62,048 nucleotides of DNA from Alkaliphilus pronyensis. Lineage in GTDB: Bacteria; Bacillota; Clostridia; Peptostreptococcales; Natronincolaceae. Below the pieces are notes generated by a model that was not told the origin of the DNA, ran no database searches, and was given only the letters and a program-made list of their open reading frames with translations. The DNA lies in contig NZ_WBZC01000008.1 in the NCBI RefSeq assembly GCF_009017275.1, positions 1 through 62,048 on the forward strand. The letters are read 5' to 3'. This document shows, one piece after another, positions 52,161-59,534 of this stretch (position 1 is the first letter of the stretch; the number at the start of each line of letters is the position of its first letter). A program made the position numbers and the translations under genes.

Positions 52161-53345
52161 AATTGCTAATTCGCCAAATCTCTTTAAATTAAGACTAGCA
52201 TTTTTATCTCTATCCATTTTATTTCCACATTCACATGTATAGGTTCTATCTGATAGTTTTAAATTATTATTGAAATTCCCACATGCTGAACACAGCTTAG
52301 ATGAAGGATAGAATCTATCGGCAATGACGAATTTTATATTATTCCATAGTGATTTATATTCTAGTTGTCTATAAAATTCATAAAAACATTGCTCTTGAAC
52401 TGATTTTGATAAGTGTTTATTTTTCATCATGTTACTTACTGCTAAATCTTCTACGACAATAAACATTGGTTCTCTGTTTATTATTTCAGAAGTTGTCTGA
52501 TGTAAGTAATTATGACGGATAGATTTCAATTGATGATGTACTCTTTTCAGTTTATTTTCTAATTTTATAATATTGCAGGTTTTCTTATAACGTCCTCCTT
52601 CCTTGTTCATTTCATATTTTTTTGATATTTTGCGTTGCAATCTAAGCAATTTCTTTTTGATTTTCTTTACTTTTAATGTCTTATTTATATTTTTGTATGT
52701 TTTATCTATATCTGAACATATTGCTAAATCTTTAATGCCTAAATCAATTCCTATTCCTTCATTTGTTGGTTGTCTAGCTTTATCTTCATATTCAATGCCT
52801 ACGCTAATCCACCAATTTAAACCATCAAATGATACTCTAGGATTAATGTATTTCACATTTTCTCCAAAAGGAATTCTATTATGTTCGGCTAATCTAACCC
52901 AATTCAGTTTTTGTTTGTTTTTCTTCTTACTAGATGTAAAACCCTCAAGCTTTACATGTGTACCATTGAATTGTATCTTCTCAACATCTTGATAAAACTT
53001 TGGGGCTGACTTCTTTCTGCTTTTAAATCTAGGGAACTTACTTTCTCCTTTAAAAAATCTTTTATATGCATTACAAGCATCTTTGATAGCTTGTTTTGTC
53101 ACATTGTTGCTTATGTTGTTTAACCACTCATAACCTTGCTGTTTCTTTAGTTTTGTAAACTCTTTTCTTAATTCGCCATCATTTATAAATTTACCACCGT
53201 TTTCACCTGTGGCCTTTAGGGTATAGTTTTCTTGTTGTTTCTCTAAAGTCCAATTATAAGCAAACCTACTAGCACCTGCATATTGAAAAAGCTTGGTATT
53301 TTGCTTATTGTTTGGGATAAGCATTACCTTAATTCCTTTAATCAT
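52158..53345 (-). CDS. tnpB: TnpB, RNA-guided endonuclease of the IS607 element
   Basis: 395 residues. The N-terminal helix-turn-helix region (GASRFAYNWTLEKQQENY) is followed by an OrfB-type core and a RuvC fold. The catalytic residues are intact: GIGIDLGIKDLA (Asp of RuvC-I), VVEDLAVSNMMK (Glu of RuvC-II) and DRDKNASLNLKRF (Asp of RuvC-III). Between the last two lies a four-Cys zinc ribbon (CSACGNF...CECG). Full length with no frameshift. The start overlaps the tnpA end by eight bases. TnpB nucleases can cut DNA at sites matching their guide RNA and help keep the element in place. Confidence 0.92.
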   Translation of the reverse strand: MIKGIKVMLIPNNKQNTKLFQYAGASRFAYNWTLEKQQENYTLKATGENGGKFINDGELRKEFTKLKKQQGYEWLNNISNNVTKQAIKDACNAYKRFFKGESKFPRFKSRKKSAPKFYQDVEKIQFNGTHVKLEGFTSSKKKNKQKLNWVRLAEHNRIPFGENVKYINPRVSFDGLNWWISVGIEYEDKARQPTNEGIGIDLGIKDLAICSDIDKTYKNINKTLKVKKIKKKLLRLQRKISKKYEMNKEGGRYKKTCNIIKLENKLKRVHHQLKSIRHNYLHQTTSEIINREPMFIVVEDLAVSNMMKNKHLSKSVQEQCFYEFYRQLEYKSLWNNIKFVIADRFYPSSKLCSACGNFNNNLKLSDRTYTCECGNKMDRDKNASLNLKRFGELAI

Positions 53346-53946
53346 CTTCTTCTATTAGCTCCTTCACCATTTCTCTAGCTTTTTTGGCTCTTTTTCCTTG
53401 TAGTCTACAGCTAAATACAGTTATTATTTGAACTAAATCTTCAACAAGTTCTTGTTGCTCTGTTTTTTCTGTAGAATCAATTATCTCTATTTCGCAGTTG
53501 TTTAAATAGGCTATATATTCGACCAATTCAAATCCGAATCTTAATAATCGGTCTTTATATAAAACTACTATTTTCTTGACTTCATTGTTAGTTATTTTTT
53601 GTATTAACTGCTTTAGTCCTTTTTTATTATAATTAATTCCACTTCCTATATCAGTTATTATTTCAAATCGCTCTCCCCCACCAATAAGATATGTTTGCAT
53701 ACTTTCTACTTGTCTTTCTAAATCATCTTTTTGCTTATTTGAATAAACCCTGCAATAACCAATAACTTTTCTGTTTTTGTCATCGCTAATATTTAAAACT
53801 TGTTTTAGCTGTTCATTTGAATAATATCTGTATCCATTTGCGCCAGTATGGTGAGGTTTTAATTTTCCACTCTTATCCCAATTTCTCAATGTTTGCGTTG
53901 TTCTTCCAATTAACTTTGAAAATTCATGTATAGTATAATGTTTCAA
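53338..53946 (-). CDS. tnpA: IS607-type serine recombinase TnpA with altered nucleophile position
   Basis: 202 residues. An N-terminal MerR-like DNA-binding domain (IHEFSKLIGRTTQTLRNWDKSGKLKPHHTGANGYRYYS) is followed by a small serine recombinase domain. The catalytic region reads IGYCRVYSNKQKDDLERQ; family members read YxRVSSxxQKxDLxRQ with the nucleophile at the first Ser, which here is Tyr (codon TAT). The adjacent Ser is kept. Arginine-containing KDRLLRFG is intact. The start is TTG 53946 after GAGGTGA. The frame is complete, so the Tyr is either a recent inactivating change or tolerated. Confidence 0.88.
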   Translation of the reverse strand: MKHYTIHEFSKLIGRTTQTLRNWDKSGKLKPHHTGANGYRYYSNEQLKQVLNISDDKNRKVIGYCRVYSNKQKDDLERQVESMQTYLIGGGERFEIITDIGSGINYNKKGLKQLIQKITNNEVKKIVVLYKDRLLRFGFELVEYIAYLNNCEIEIIDSTEKTEQQELVEDLVQIITVFSCRLQGKRAKKAREMVKELIEEDD

Positions 53947-54098
53947 TTACATCACCTCTAAGAAAATTATACCATGCAACATTGTAAATATACAACAAAT
54001 TTTATAACTTTTTACAATGTATTTTTAACAGTTGCTTGCCCCTTTTTTAATTAAGCATTAGTGTACAGAAGCAAACACCAAAAAGCAACTCGTTACTA

Positions 54099-54223
54099 TA
54101 AAGAAAACCTAGCTCAGATTGAGTTTTACTCCACCTGAGCTATTGTTTAACATATTTAAATGCTTGGTCACACTTTTCTTCATCTTAAGAAGCTGCTGCA
54201 TTAGTAAGGTAGCTGAGATATAA
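54099..54223 (+). repeat. Dispersed hairpin element, copy F (degenerate long form)
   Basis: Begins TAAAGAAAACCTAG. It has a still-pairing first hairpin (GCTCAGATTGAGTT with AACTCCACCTGAGC-like partner), a diverged linker, then CATCTTAAGAAGCTG and TTAGTAAGGTAGCTGAGATA at the right end. The GC-rich stem is decayed. The 390-bp gap between tnpA and the next gene holds the IS end, this copy and about 110 bp of AT-rich DNA. Confidence 0.75.
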
Positions 54224-54336
54224 TAATAGCTTTACCGAATATATTAATATTAGCCTCGATGTAGCATATATTATATTATGGATAAAGCTTAGCCTTATAG
54301 CTATTTACTATTTTAGTAATAAAAAAGGGGGTATAA

Positions 54337-54690
54337 ATGTTGAAGTATAATATCACAAAGGTTGAAAAATTCTTTTTTATAGACATAATAAGCCTCAATA
54401 TTGCAGAAATAATTATTTTAATGTTTCTGTTGTTTAACAAGGCTTTTTTACTTAATACTTCAAATGAGCTTTTAGTATCATTATGGACTGGTAATATGGT
54501 AGTTATTTTTACAGTATCATTTATTATCTCTACTATTGTTTTTGGTAGACTTAAGAATAAAAGCCTTATTTTGAAGTATGTTAATTTCCTAAAGAAAAGC
54601 TCTAAATTATCTTGTTTTGTTATATTTATTGTAAATGTTTTACTACTAGTAATTTTTACTTATTTTATCACCCTTTATTTGGGGGATTAA
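54337..54690 (+). CDS. Hypothetical three-helix membrane protein
   Basis: 117 residues with three hydrophobic helices (about 14-36, 50-68 and 92-114), separated by short loops, and Lys-rich cytoplasmic stretches. No family is recognised. The start ATG 54337 follows GGGGG. It lies between repeat copies F and G, next to CPBP proteases and an exporter remnant. It could be an immunity-type membrane protein, but this is only from context. Confidence 0.6.
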   Translation: MLKYNITKVEKFFFIDIISLNIAEIIILMFLLFNKAFLLNTSNELLVSLWTGNMVVIFTVSFIISTIVFGRLKNKSLILKYVNFLKKSSKLSCFVIFIVNVLLLVIFTYFITLYLGD

Positions 54691-54754
54691 AAAGCATACA
54701 GTAGTTATTGTTATAATGCTAATTAATTTAACTATGATTAATTGATGTGTATAC

Positions 54755-54975
54755 TTACTCTAATAAATTAATCTTTTCAAGCAGATAATATAATATTTTC
54801 TTAGATTTTGTTATTACTTGTGCCTCGCATAACATACCAACCTTTACTTCTGCTTCATTTTTCAATTTTATTAATGCTATATCTTTTTAGTAATTTTTCA
54901 ATACCAATCTTTTTCCATAGTTTTTACTTGTAATACCTTTCACCTCTACTTCTATGCCCGATTTACAAGTTACCA
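54755..54975 (-). pseudogene. HlyD-like secretion protein remnant (C-terminal part)
   Basis: Directly after the CPBP gene stop, the minus strand reads MVTCKSGIEVEVKGITSKNY, then a stop; a shifted frame continues KDIALIKLKNEAEVKVGMLCEAQVITKSKKILYYLLEKINLLE and ends at 54755. The second part matches the C-terminal end of HlyD-family membrane-fusion proteins of peptide exporters (…GM-x-x-EA-x-IITK-x-K-x-LLYYLLEK). The N-terminal 90% of the gene is missing and a frameshift lies between the two pieces. It is a relic of a peptide or bacteriocin export locus. Confidence 0.65.
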
Positions 54976-55770
54976 TAACTCTGAATCAGCTATATTTTTT
55001 TTGTAAAAATAAGCATAGATTACTATAACAATTAACAAATTAAGAATCTGAAATAAAATAATGTTATTATTAATTAAATCTAGTGATATTATTACTTCGA
55101 TTAGATGGTTGGAGCTATTGAAAACTATATGTATTATAATTGGTGCCAATATTGATTTAATTAACACATATGATATGCCTAGTAACATACCGAATAAAAA
55201 AGTGTAAATCATTTTTATTGGTTGCAAATGAACTAAGGAAAACAGTATAGCTTGAATTACTATAACCCAGTGAGTTTTAAAGCTTTTTTCTAACTCATTA
55301 AAAATCAAGCCTCTAAATATAATTTCTTCTATAAATGGCACTATAACACCTATTGCTAGTAAATATAAAAAATAACTTCCATGAGAGATAAGGGGTTTAG
55401 TTGACATTAGCTTAGTAAAGTATTCTGATAATATGTCTAAATCATAGAAATAAGTCAACAATGAAAGTAGAGTAACTCGTATTCCAAACCCTAAAATTAT
55501 CAGTAGAATAATTTTACCTGCTGCTACCTTTTTAAAATTACATATTTTATATAAATCTATTTTTCTTTTTTTACAAGTTAATAAATAAAGGGTTCCTGCT
55601 AGTATAGCAGCTAGTATAAACCTAATATAAATATAATCTTTATATAGAGTAAAATTTTTCCCACTAATCTCTATTAAAACCCCTTCAGTAAAACCAATTA
55701 TAATTCGTGAAATTTCATATATTAAAATATATAGAAGTACCATGCTTATTGTTTTTCTTACGTTCTTCAT
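54970..55770 (-). CDS. CPBP family intramembrane metalloprotease 1
   Basis: 266 residues, about eight membrane helices. The Abi/CPBP motifs are intact: EEIIFRG near residue 148, FSLVHLQP near 182, and HIVFNSSNH near 222. The family includes Rce1-like CAAX proteases and bacteriocin-immunity or maturation proteins. The adjacent HlyD-like remnant suggests it once belonged to a peptide export or immunity locus. The start ATG 55770 follows AAAGGAT. The stop codon abuts the remnant. Confidence 0.85.
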   Translation of the reverse strand: MKNVRKTISMVLLYILIYEISRIIIGFTEGVLIEISGKNFTLYKDYIYIRFILAAILAGTLYLLTCKKRKIDLYKICNFKKVAAGKIILLIILGFGIRVTLLSLLTYFYDLDILSEYFTKLMSTKPLISHGSYFLYLLAIGVIVPFIEEIIFRGLIFNELEKSFKTHWVIVIQAILFSLVHLQPIKMIYTFLFGMLLGISYVLIKSILAPIIIHIVFNSSNHLIEVIISLDLINNNIILFQILNLLIVIVIYAYFYKKNIADSELW

Positions 55771-55826
55771 TCTTAATATCCTTTCATGTCAACTTCTACG
55801 GTATAATTCTATAGTAACTAGTATTG

Positions 55827-55917
55827 TAAAGAAAACTTAGTTCCGCTTACTTTCTAGATTGGCGGCACTTATCTCCCGCTTAAGATGCGTGAGTGTTAGT
55901 AACGCAGCTGAGATAAA
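55827..55917 (+). repeat. Dispersed hairpin element, copy G (short form)
   Basis: Reads TAAAGAAAACTTAGTTCCGC directly into CTTTCTAG and TTGGCGGCACTTATCTCCCG, so it lacks the first hairpin, as copy D does. The GC-rich stem has two mismatches (CTCCCGCTT / ATGCGTGAG). The right end is GTAACGCAGCTGAGATAAA. It lies between the two CPBP genes. Confidence 0.85.
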
Positions 55918-55927
55918 TTAGAGGTTA

Positions 55928-56857
55928 TTATGATGGTGTAAAAGCATTGAACATTGCATGAAGTATTGCTGGAATAAATATATTTCCCGATTTAATTCTA
56001 ATATAGTTAAGGATTATGCCTAAAAACAATATGTTGAAGCTATAGCTTATGGGGACATTTGTATGAATTATTGTAAAAATAATATTTGTTGTTAATACTG
56101 ATAAAAAAACTCCCCTTTCTTCGCCTAGCTTTTTTACAAAAAACTTGCTAAACAGAAAAAATATCAATCCTCTAAACAGTAATTCTTCCGGTATTCCATT
56201 TTTGAAAAAATTAAATATAAAATCAAAAAATAATACACCAGCTGGCTTATTTTTTATGTATTCTAGTATATTTAAGTTGTATATATTAGAAATAGCTACA
56301 ATATCACCAATCATTATTCCTAGCCCAATAAAAAAACAAAGGGCATACTTGTGTAAATTCTTTGTATTTGTGTTGCTTTTTATGTTTATCCCTAAATCAT
56401 CTTTTGTAAATCCACTGTTAAGCAAAAAAGCTAATACTACATTTATAATCAATACATTATGTATTATTGCAAATAGGTGAAAGATAAAAAAGTCTGTAGA
56501 CATATTATCATAAAAAGTGTTGTTAGCAAAAAATCTAGTAGTTATAATTGCAAAAATAGTGAATAGGCTAATGCTTTTCATAGAATTGTTAGACTTAGTC
56601 TTCTTAGCTAAATAATTAAATAACAAAACTATAATAGTAAAAAGTACAGTGACGACAGGTAAAATCACTGTATAAAACCATATATCTACAATGCCAATTA
56701 TCCATACAAATACTATGATTAAAGTTTCTGTTAGTAATAATATTATAATTTGCTTTTTTAAAGATATAATAGGTTCTTTGGTTAGTATTATTTTAATTAG
56801 GTTGTATACTGCAATAGTTATAAACATTGCTAGTATAAAAATTTGAATTAATAGCAT
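55928..56857 (-). CDS. CPBP family intramembrane metalloprotease 2
   Basis: 309 residues, about eight to nine membrane helices. Motif 1 is PEELLFRGLIFF (near residue 235), motif 2 FTIIHTNVP and motif 3 HAMFNAFTPS. The protein ends at motif 3 with almost no extension, shorter than most members, though all motif residues are present. The start ATG 56857 follows AAGGGAG. It is not closely similar to CPBP 1, so the two are separate acquisitions or an old pair. Confidence 0.83.
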   Translation of the reverse strand: MLLIQIFILAMFITIAVYNLIKIILTKEPIISLKKQIIILLLTETLIIVFVWIIGIVDIWFYTVILPVVTVLFTIIVLLFNYLAKKTKSNNSMKSISLFTIFAIITTRFFANNTFYDNMSTDFFIFHLFAIIHNVLIINVVLAFLLNSGFTKDDLGINIKSNTNTKNLHKYALCFFIGLGIMIGDIVAISNIYNLNILEYIKNKPAGVLFFDFIFNFFKNGIPEELLFRGLIFFLFSKFFVKKLGEERGVFLSVLTTNIIFTIIHTNVPISYSFNILFLGIILNYIRIKSGNIFIPAILHAMFNAFTPS

Positions 56858-57041
56858 ATTTGTTAGCTCCCTTTTTACATATCATTTGCAGTTTACAACT
56901 GGCAACTGTCTTAATAAATATGTTTCATACATTTACTATTTTATTCTATTATTATGTATAATCAACTTTTTTTCATCTGCATTTTTCGACAAATACCCTT
57001 ATTACTCTTAAAGAATTCTATGTACATGTAAATTTGCATAT

Positions 57042-57072
57042 AAAAAAACCCTCATTTTTAAAAGGGTTTTTT
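57042..57072 (-). terminator. Terminator of the yedF-DUF3343-mscS operon
   Basis: On the minus strand AAAAAACCCT and AGGGTTTTTTT flank a short A/T loop, just after the mscS stop codon. Confidence 0.85.
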
Positions 57073-57078
57073 GTATTA

Positions 57079-57963
57079 TTATTCTCCATCTCCACTTATT
57101 ACAACTCGTCTTGGATAAGGTATTTCTATTCCTGCTTTATCAAAGGATTGCTTAAAGGTTTTTCTCATTAGCCTTTCAATTGACCATTGCTCCATAGGAA
57201 CTGTTTTTGCCATTACTGAAATTACAACATCTGAAGCCCCTAAATTGGATACTCCAAGTACTATAGGGCCCTCTAATATTTGTGGATTATTGCTTCTTAA
57301 ATCTTGGGAAGCTTCCTCTAATACTTTAATTGCTTTATCAATATCCTCTTCGTATGCAATTGATATGTCTACCCAAGCCCTCATTTTTCCTGTACTACGA
57401 TTTGTAACCTTTTTAATTTCCCCATTCGGTATTATATGCAAGTCTCCATTAAAGCCACGAATTTTTGTTACTCTTAGGGCCATTTCTTCAACAATGCCAT
57501 CGACACCGTCTATTTCTACATAATTTCCTACCCCAAATTGTTCTTCAAATAAAATAAAGAATCCTGTAATAATATCTCTAACTAGGTTTTGTGCTCCAAA
57601 ACCAAGGGCTAATCCTCCGATACCAGCTGCTGCAATTAATGCTCCTATTTCCACTCCAAAGGAGTCTAAAATGGCTGTAGAGGCAATAAAATATATAGTG
57701 TACTTAACTAAGCTTTTTGTTAATCCTTTTAAGGTCTCTAGTCTAGGTACGTCTATCTGAAACTTTTTTCCTGCTTTTGTGCTGAGAAATTTAGTGTCAA
57801 AAAATTTATTAATTAACGATTGTAAAACCTTTATTGATACCCTAGCAATAAAAAGTATTATTATAATATTTATTATTTTTCCTATATATAAGGATAGCTG
57901 CTCTGGATCCTTAAAAAACTCTAGGGTTTGAGTAAACACTTCCTTTATTGATTCTATTGACAA
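57079..57963 (-). CDS. MscS family mechanosensitive channel
   Basis: 294 residues. Three hydrophobic helices lie in the first 125 residues; the pore helix is ALIAAAGIGGLALGFGAQNLVRDIITGFFILFEEQF, with the glycine/alanine pattern of MscS TM3. The beta domain follows (VGNYVEIDGVDGIVEEMALRVTKIRGFNGDLHIIPNGEI), and the C-terminal alpha/beta domain ends FDKAGIEIPYPRRVV. It opens under membrane tension to release solutes in hypoosmotic shock. The start is TTG 57963 with AGAGGGGGG upstream. It is the last gene after yedF and the DUF3343 gene, an operon with no obvious common theme. Confidence 0.93.
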   Translation of the reverse strand: MSIESIKEVFTQTLEFFKDPEQLSLYIGKIINIIIILFIARVSIKVLQSLINKFFDTKFLSTKAGKKFQIDVPRLETLKGLTKSLVKYTIYFIASTAILDSFGVEIGALIAAAGIGGLALGFGAQNLVRDIITGFFILFEEQFGVGNYVEIDGVDGIVEEMALRVTKIRGFNGDLHIIPNGEIKKVTNRSTGKMRAWVDISIAYEEDIDKAIKVLEEASQDLRSNNPQILEGPIVLGVSNLGASDVVISVMAKTVPMEQWSIERLMRKTFKQSFDKAGIEIPYPRRVVISGDGE

Positions 57964-57978
57964 CTTCTATGCCCCCCT

Positions 57979-58245
57979 CTACATCAGTTTTTCAACTTGT
58001 TTTTCGTTAAGCCTTCTTTCTAGTTTATATACACCATTTACTGAGACACTTCCCTGCTTAAGTATATTTTTGACTTTATCCAATGAATCTATATTAAACC
58101 TTATAGATAGGCCACAGCTTGCTGTAATTTCTCTTGGTGTTGGAATAACCTCATTAGCAATGTTTTCTTCCTTTAACATAGTTTCTGCGGCAATTGCTGA
58201 ATGGGTTGAATCAAAAACTATCACGTATAATTTAACTGTCTCCAT
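57979..58245 (-). CDS. DUF3343 family protein
   Basis: 88 residues. METVKLYVIVFDSTHSAIAAETMLKEENIANEVIPTPREITASCGLSIRF matches DUF3343, a small family often encoded beside yedF in selenium-using Firmicutes. The conserved Cys in SCGLS is present. Spacing to yedF is nine bases. The role is not known; co-occurrence suggests a sulfur or selenium trafficking role. Confidence 0.85.
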   Translation of the reverse strand: METVKLYVIVFDSTHSAIAAETMLKEENIANEVIPTPREITASCGLSIRFNIDSLDKVKNILKQGSVSVNGVYKLERRLNEKQVEKLM

Positions 58246-58254
58246 TTTATTCTC

Positions 58255-58857
58255 CTATATTTTAACTGTATTTTTAGCGTTATTAAGCTTTTCTACTATA
58301 GTATACATATTGCTAACTCCACCTACAAGTAGCTTGTCTTTAATCTTATAATAATCTAAGCAGGTGCCACATGATAGTATTTCAACACCATTTGCCTCCA
58401 GCTTTCTTAGGTTTTCTAACACCTCTGATCCCTCGACAGCTAGTTTAACACCACTATTTAATAATATAATTGATTTGGGATATGGAGTAGCTTCTGTCAG
58501 TGTGTAAATATAGCCCTTCATTAGTATCCTGCCTAACTCCTCAGAACCCGCACCAAAGCTTGTATCAGTAATTAAAATAACTAAATTTCTTTTTGGAAGA
58601 TCATCACAGCTAATTTCTCCCAGGGTAATCTCACCCGTTGGCTGATCTTTAAAAATATTAATATAGTAGTTTCCTTGACTTTCCTTAACATCTACCTTTA
58701 GTGTCATACTTTTTGCCAGCTTAGTTACATTTTCTTTAGCTACCTCATTGTCCACAATGGTTGTTATAACGCCTTCATTTATAGTCTCAAGTGCTTTTTT
58801 AGTTTGGATAACTGGTAAAGGACAATTTAGACCCCTTGCATCTATTTCTGTATTCAT
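58255..58857 (-). CDS. yedF: YedF-type sulfurtransferase-like protein
   Basis: 200 residues in two parts. Residues 1-70 form a TusA/SirA fold (IDARGLNCPLPVIQTKKAL) with the Cys of the CPxP motif. Residues about 90-200 are a DsrE-like domain (NLVILITDTSFGAGSEELGRILMKGYI...VEILSCGTCLDYYKI) with two further cysteines. This matches the selenium metabolism protein YedF. ATG 58857 is chosen over ATG 58863, which is next to GGAGG. No selD, selA or Sec-encoding gene is visible in the window, so a selenium role is by family only. Confidence 0.88.
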   Translation of the reverse strand: MNTEIDARGLNCPLPVIQTKKALETINEGVITTIVDNEVAKENVTKLAKSMTLKVDVKESQGNYYINIFKDQPTGEITLGEISCDDLPKRNLVILITDTSFGAGSEELGRILMKGYIYTLTEATPYPKSIILLNSGVKLAVEGSEVLENLRKLEANGVEILSCGTCLDYYKIKDKLLVGGVSNMYTIVEKLNNAKNTVKI

Positions 58858-59067
58858 TTTCATTCCTCCAAGTTACTTTATTTTCATAATCTAAGTATAG
58901 CAGTACATCTTGATATCTTCAATGTATTGTGCCCAAGTGCATATTAGTTCTATCTATAGAAATAGTTGTTTGCATAGATATAATCTATACATTATGTAAG
59001 TGTTTTTTATTGGTTTTAATATTATTAATTTTAATATTGAATATTTTAATTATTTATTAATTATTGA

Positions 59068-59096
59068 TTGACATTATTAATTTGTTGTTATATTAT
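59068..59096 (+). promoter_or_regulatory. Strong sigma-A promoter for DUF2089-DUF4097
   Basis: TTGACA (59068-59073), a 17-base spacer and TATTAT (59091-59096), 50 bp before the DUF2089 start. It is the closest match to consensus noticed in the window and lies in the otherwise featureless 58864-59146 gap. Confidence 0.8.
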
Positions 59097-59146
59097 TTTG
59101 GTAATAGTTGTAATGCTAATTTAATAATATTGAAGGGAGCTTAATC

Positions 59147-59509
59147 ATGCAGAAGAATATACTTAATAGCTGTCCAGTTTGTAATCATCAGCTGCTGGTA
59201 ACCAAGCTTAAGTGCTGTCACTGTGATACCACAATAGAGGGTAGCTTTAAGCTTTGTAAATTCTCCAAATTATCAGAAGAGCACAAGGACTTTATTGATG
59301 TCTTTATAAAAAACAGAGGTAATATTAAGGAAATTGAAAGAGAGCTAGGCATATCTTATCCCACAGTAAGAAACAAGCTAGAAGCAGTAATTAGTGCTTT
59401 AGGCCATAATTATGTAGAGGTTAAAACCAACAACAAAAAAGAAGTTCTTGAATCCTTAAATAGAGGAGATATTACAGCAGAAGAGGCCGTAAAGCTATTA
59501 AAGGAATAG
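59147..59509 (+). CDS. DUF2089 family protein (zinc ribbon plus HTH)
   Basis: 120 residues. The N-terminal zinc ribbon has CPVCNH and CCHC (residues about 9-25). A helix-turn-helix-like segment follows (GNIKEIERELGISYPTVRNKLEAVI). The C-terminal helical hairpin EVLESLNRGDITAEEAVKLLKE resembles the SHOCT-like start of the next gene product. DUF2089 proteins are probable DNA-binding regulators; they usually sit before DUF4097 genes. ATG 59147 follows GAAGGGAG. Confidence 0.88.
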   Translation: MQKNILNSCPVCNHQLLVTKLKCCHCDTTIEGSFKLCKFSKLSEEHKDFIDVFIKNRGNIKEIERELGISYPTVRNKLEAVISALGHNYVEVKTNNKKEVLESLNRGDITAEEAVKLLKE

Positions 59510-59534
59510 CATATATTAAAAGGGAGTTGATTTT

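Larger units (their letters stand above)
52005..54020 (-). mobile_element. IS607-family insertion sequence
   Basis: A 2-kb unit with overlapping tnpA (serine recombinase) and tnpB. Near both ends lies the same 16-bp sequence in inverse orientation: TAAAAAGTTATAAAAT at 52012-52027 and its complement at 53999-54014. These are likely transposase-binding repeats. IS607 elements have no classic terminal inverted repeats and make little target duplication, so the exact ends cannot be set from one copy. It separates DUF951 from the accessory region to the right. Confidence 0.85.

Noticed and set aside
51744-56900. Prophage
   Set aside because: The accessory stretch has an IS element and membrane proteins but no integrase, capsid, tail or lysis gene.
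57979-58857. Selenium-utilisation locus (yedF with DUF3343)
   Set aside because: No selD, selA, selB, tRNA-Sec or in-frame TGA selenocysteine candidate is seen, so a selenium locus cannot be claimed from these two genes.
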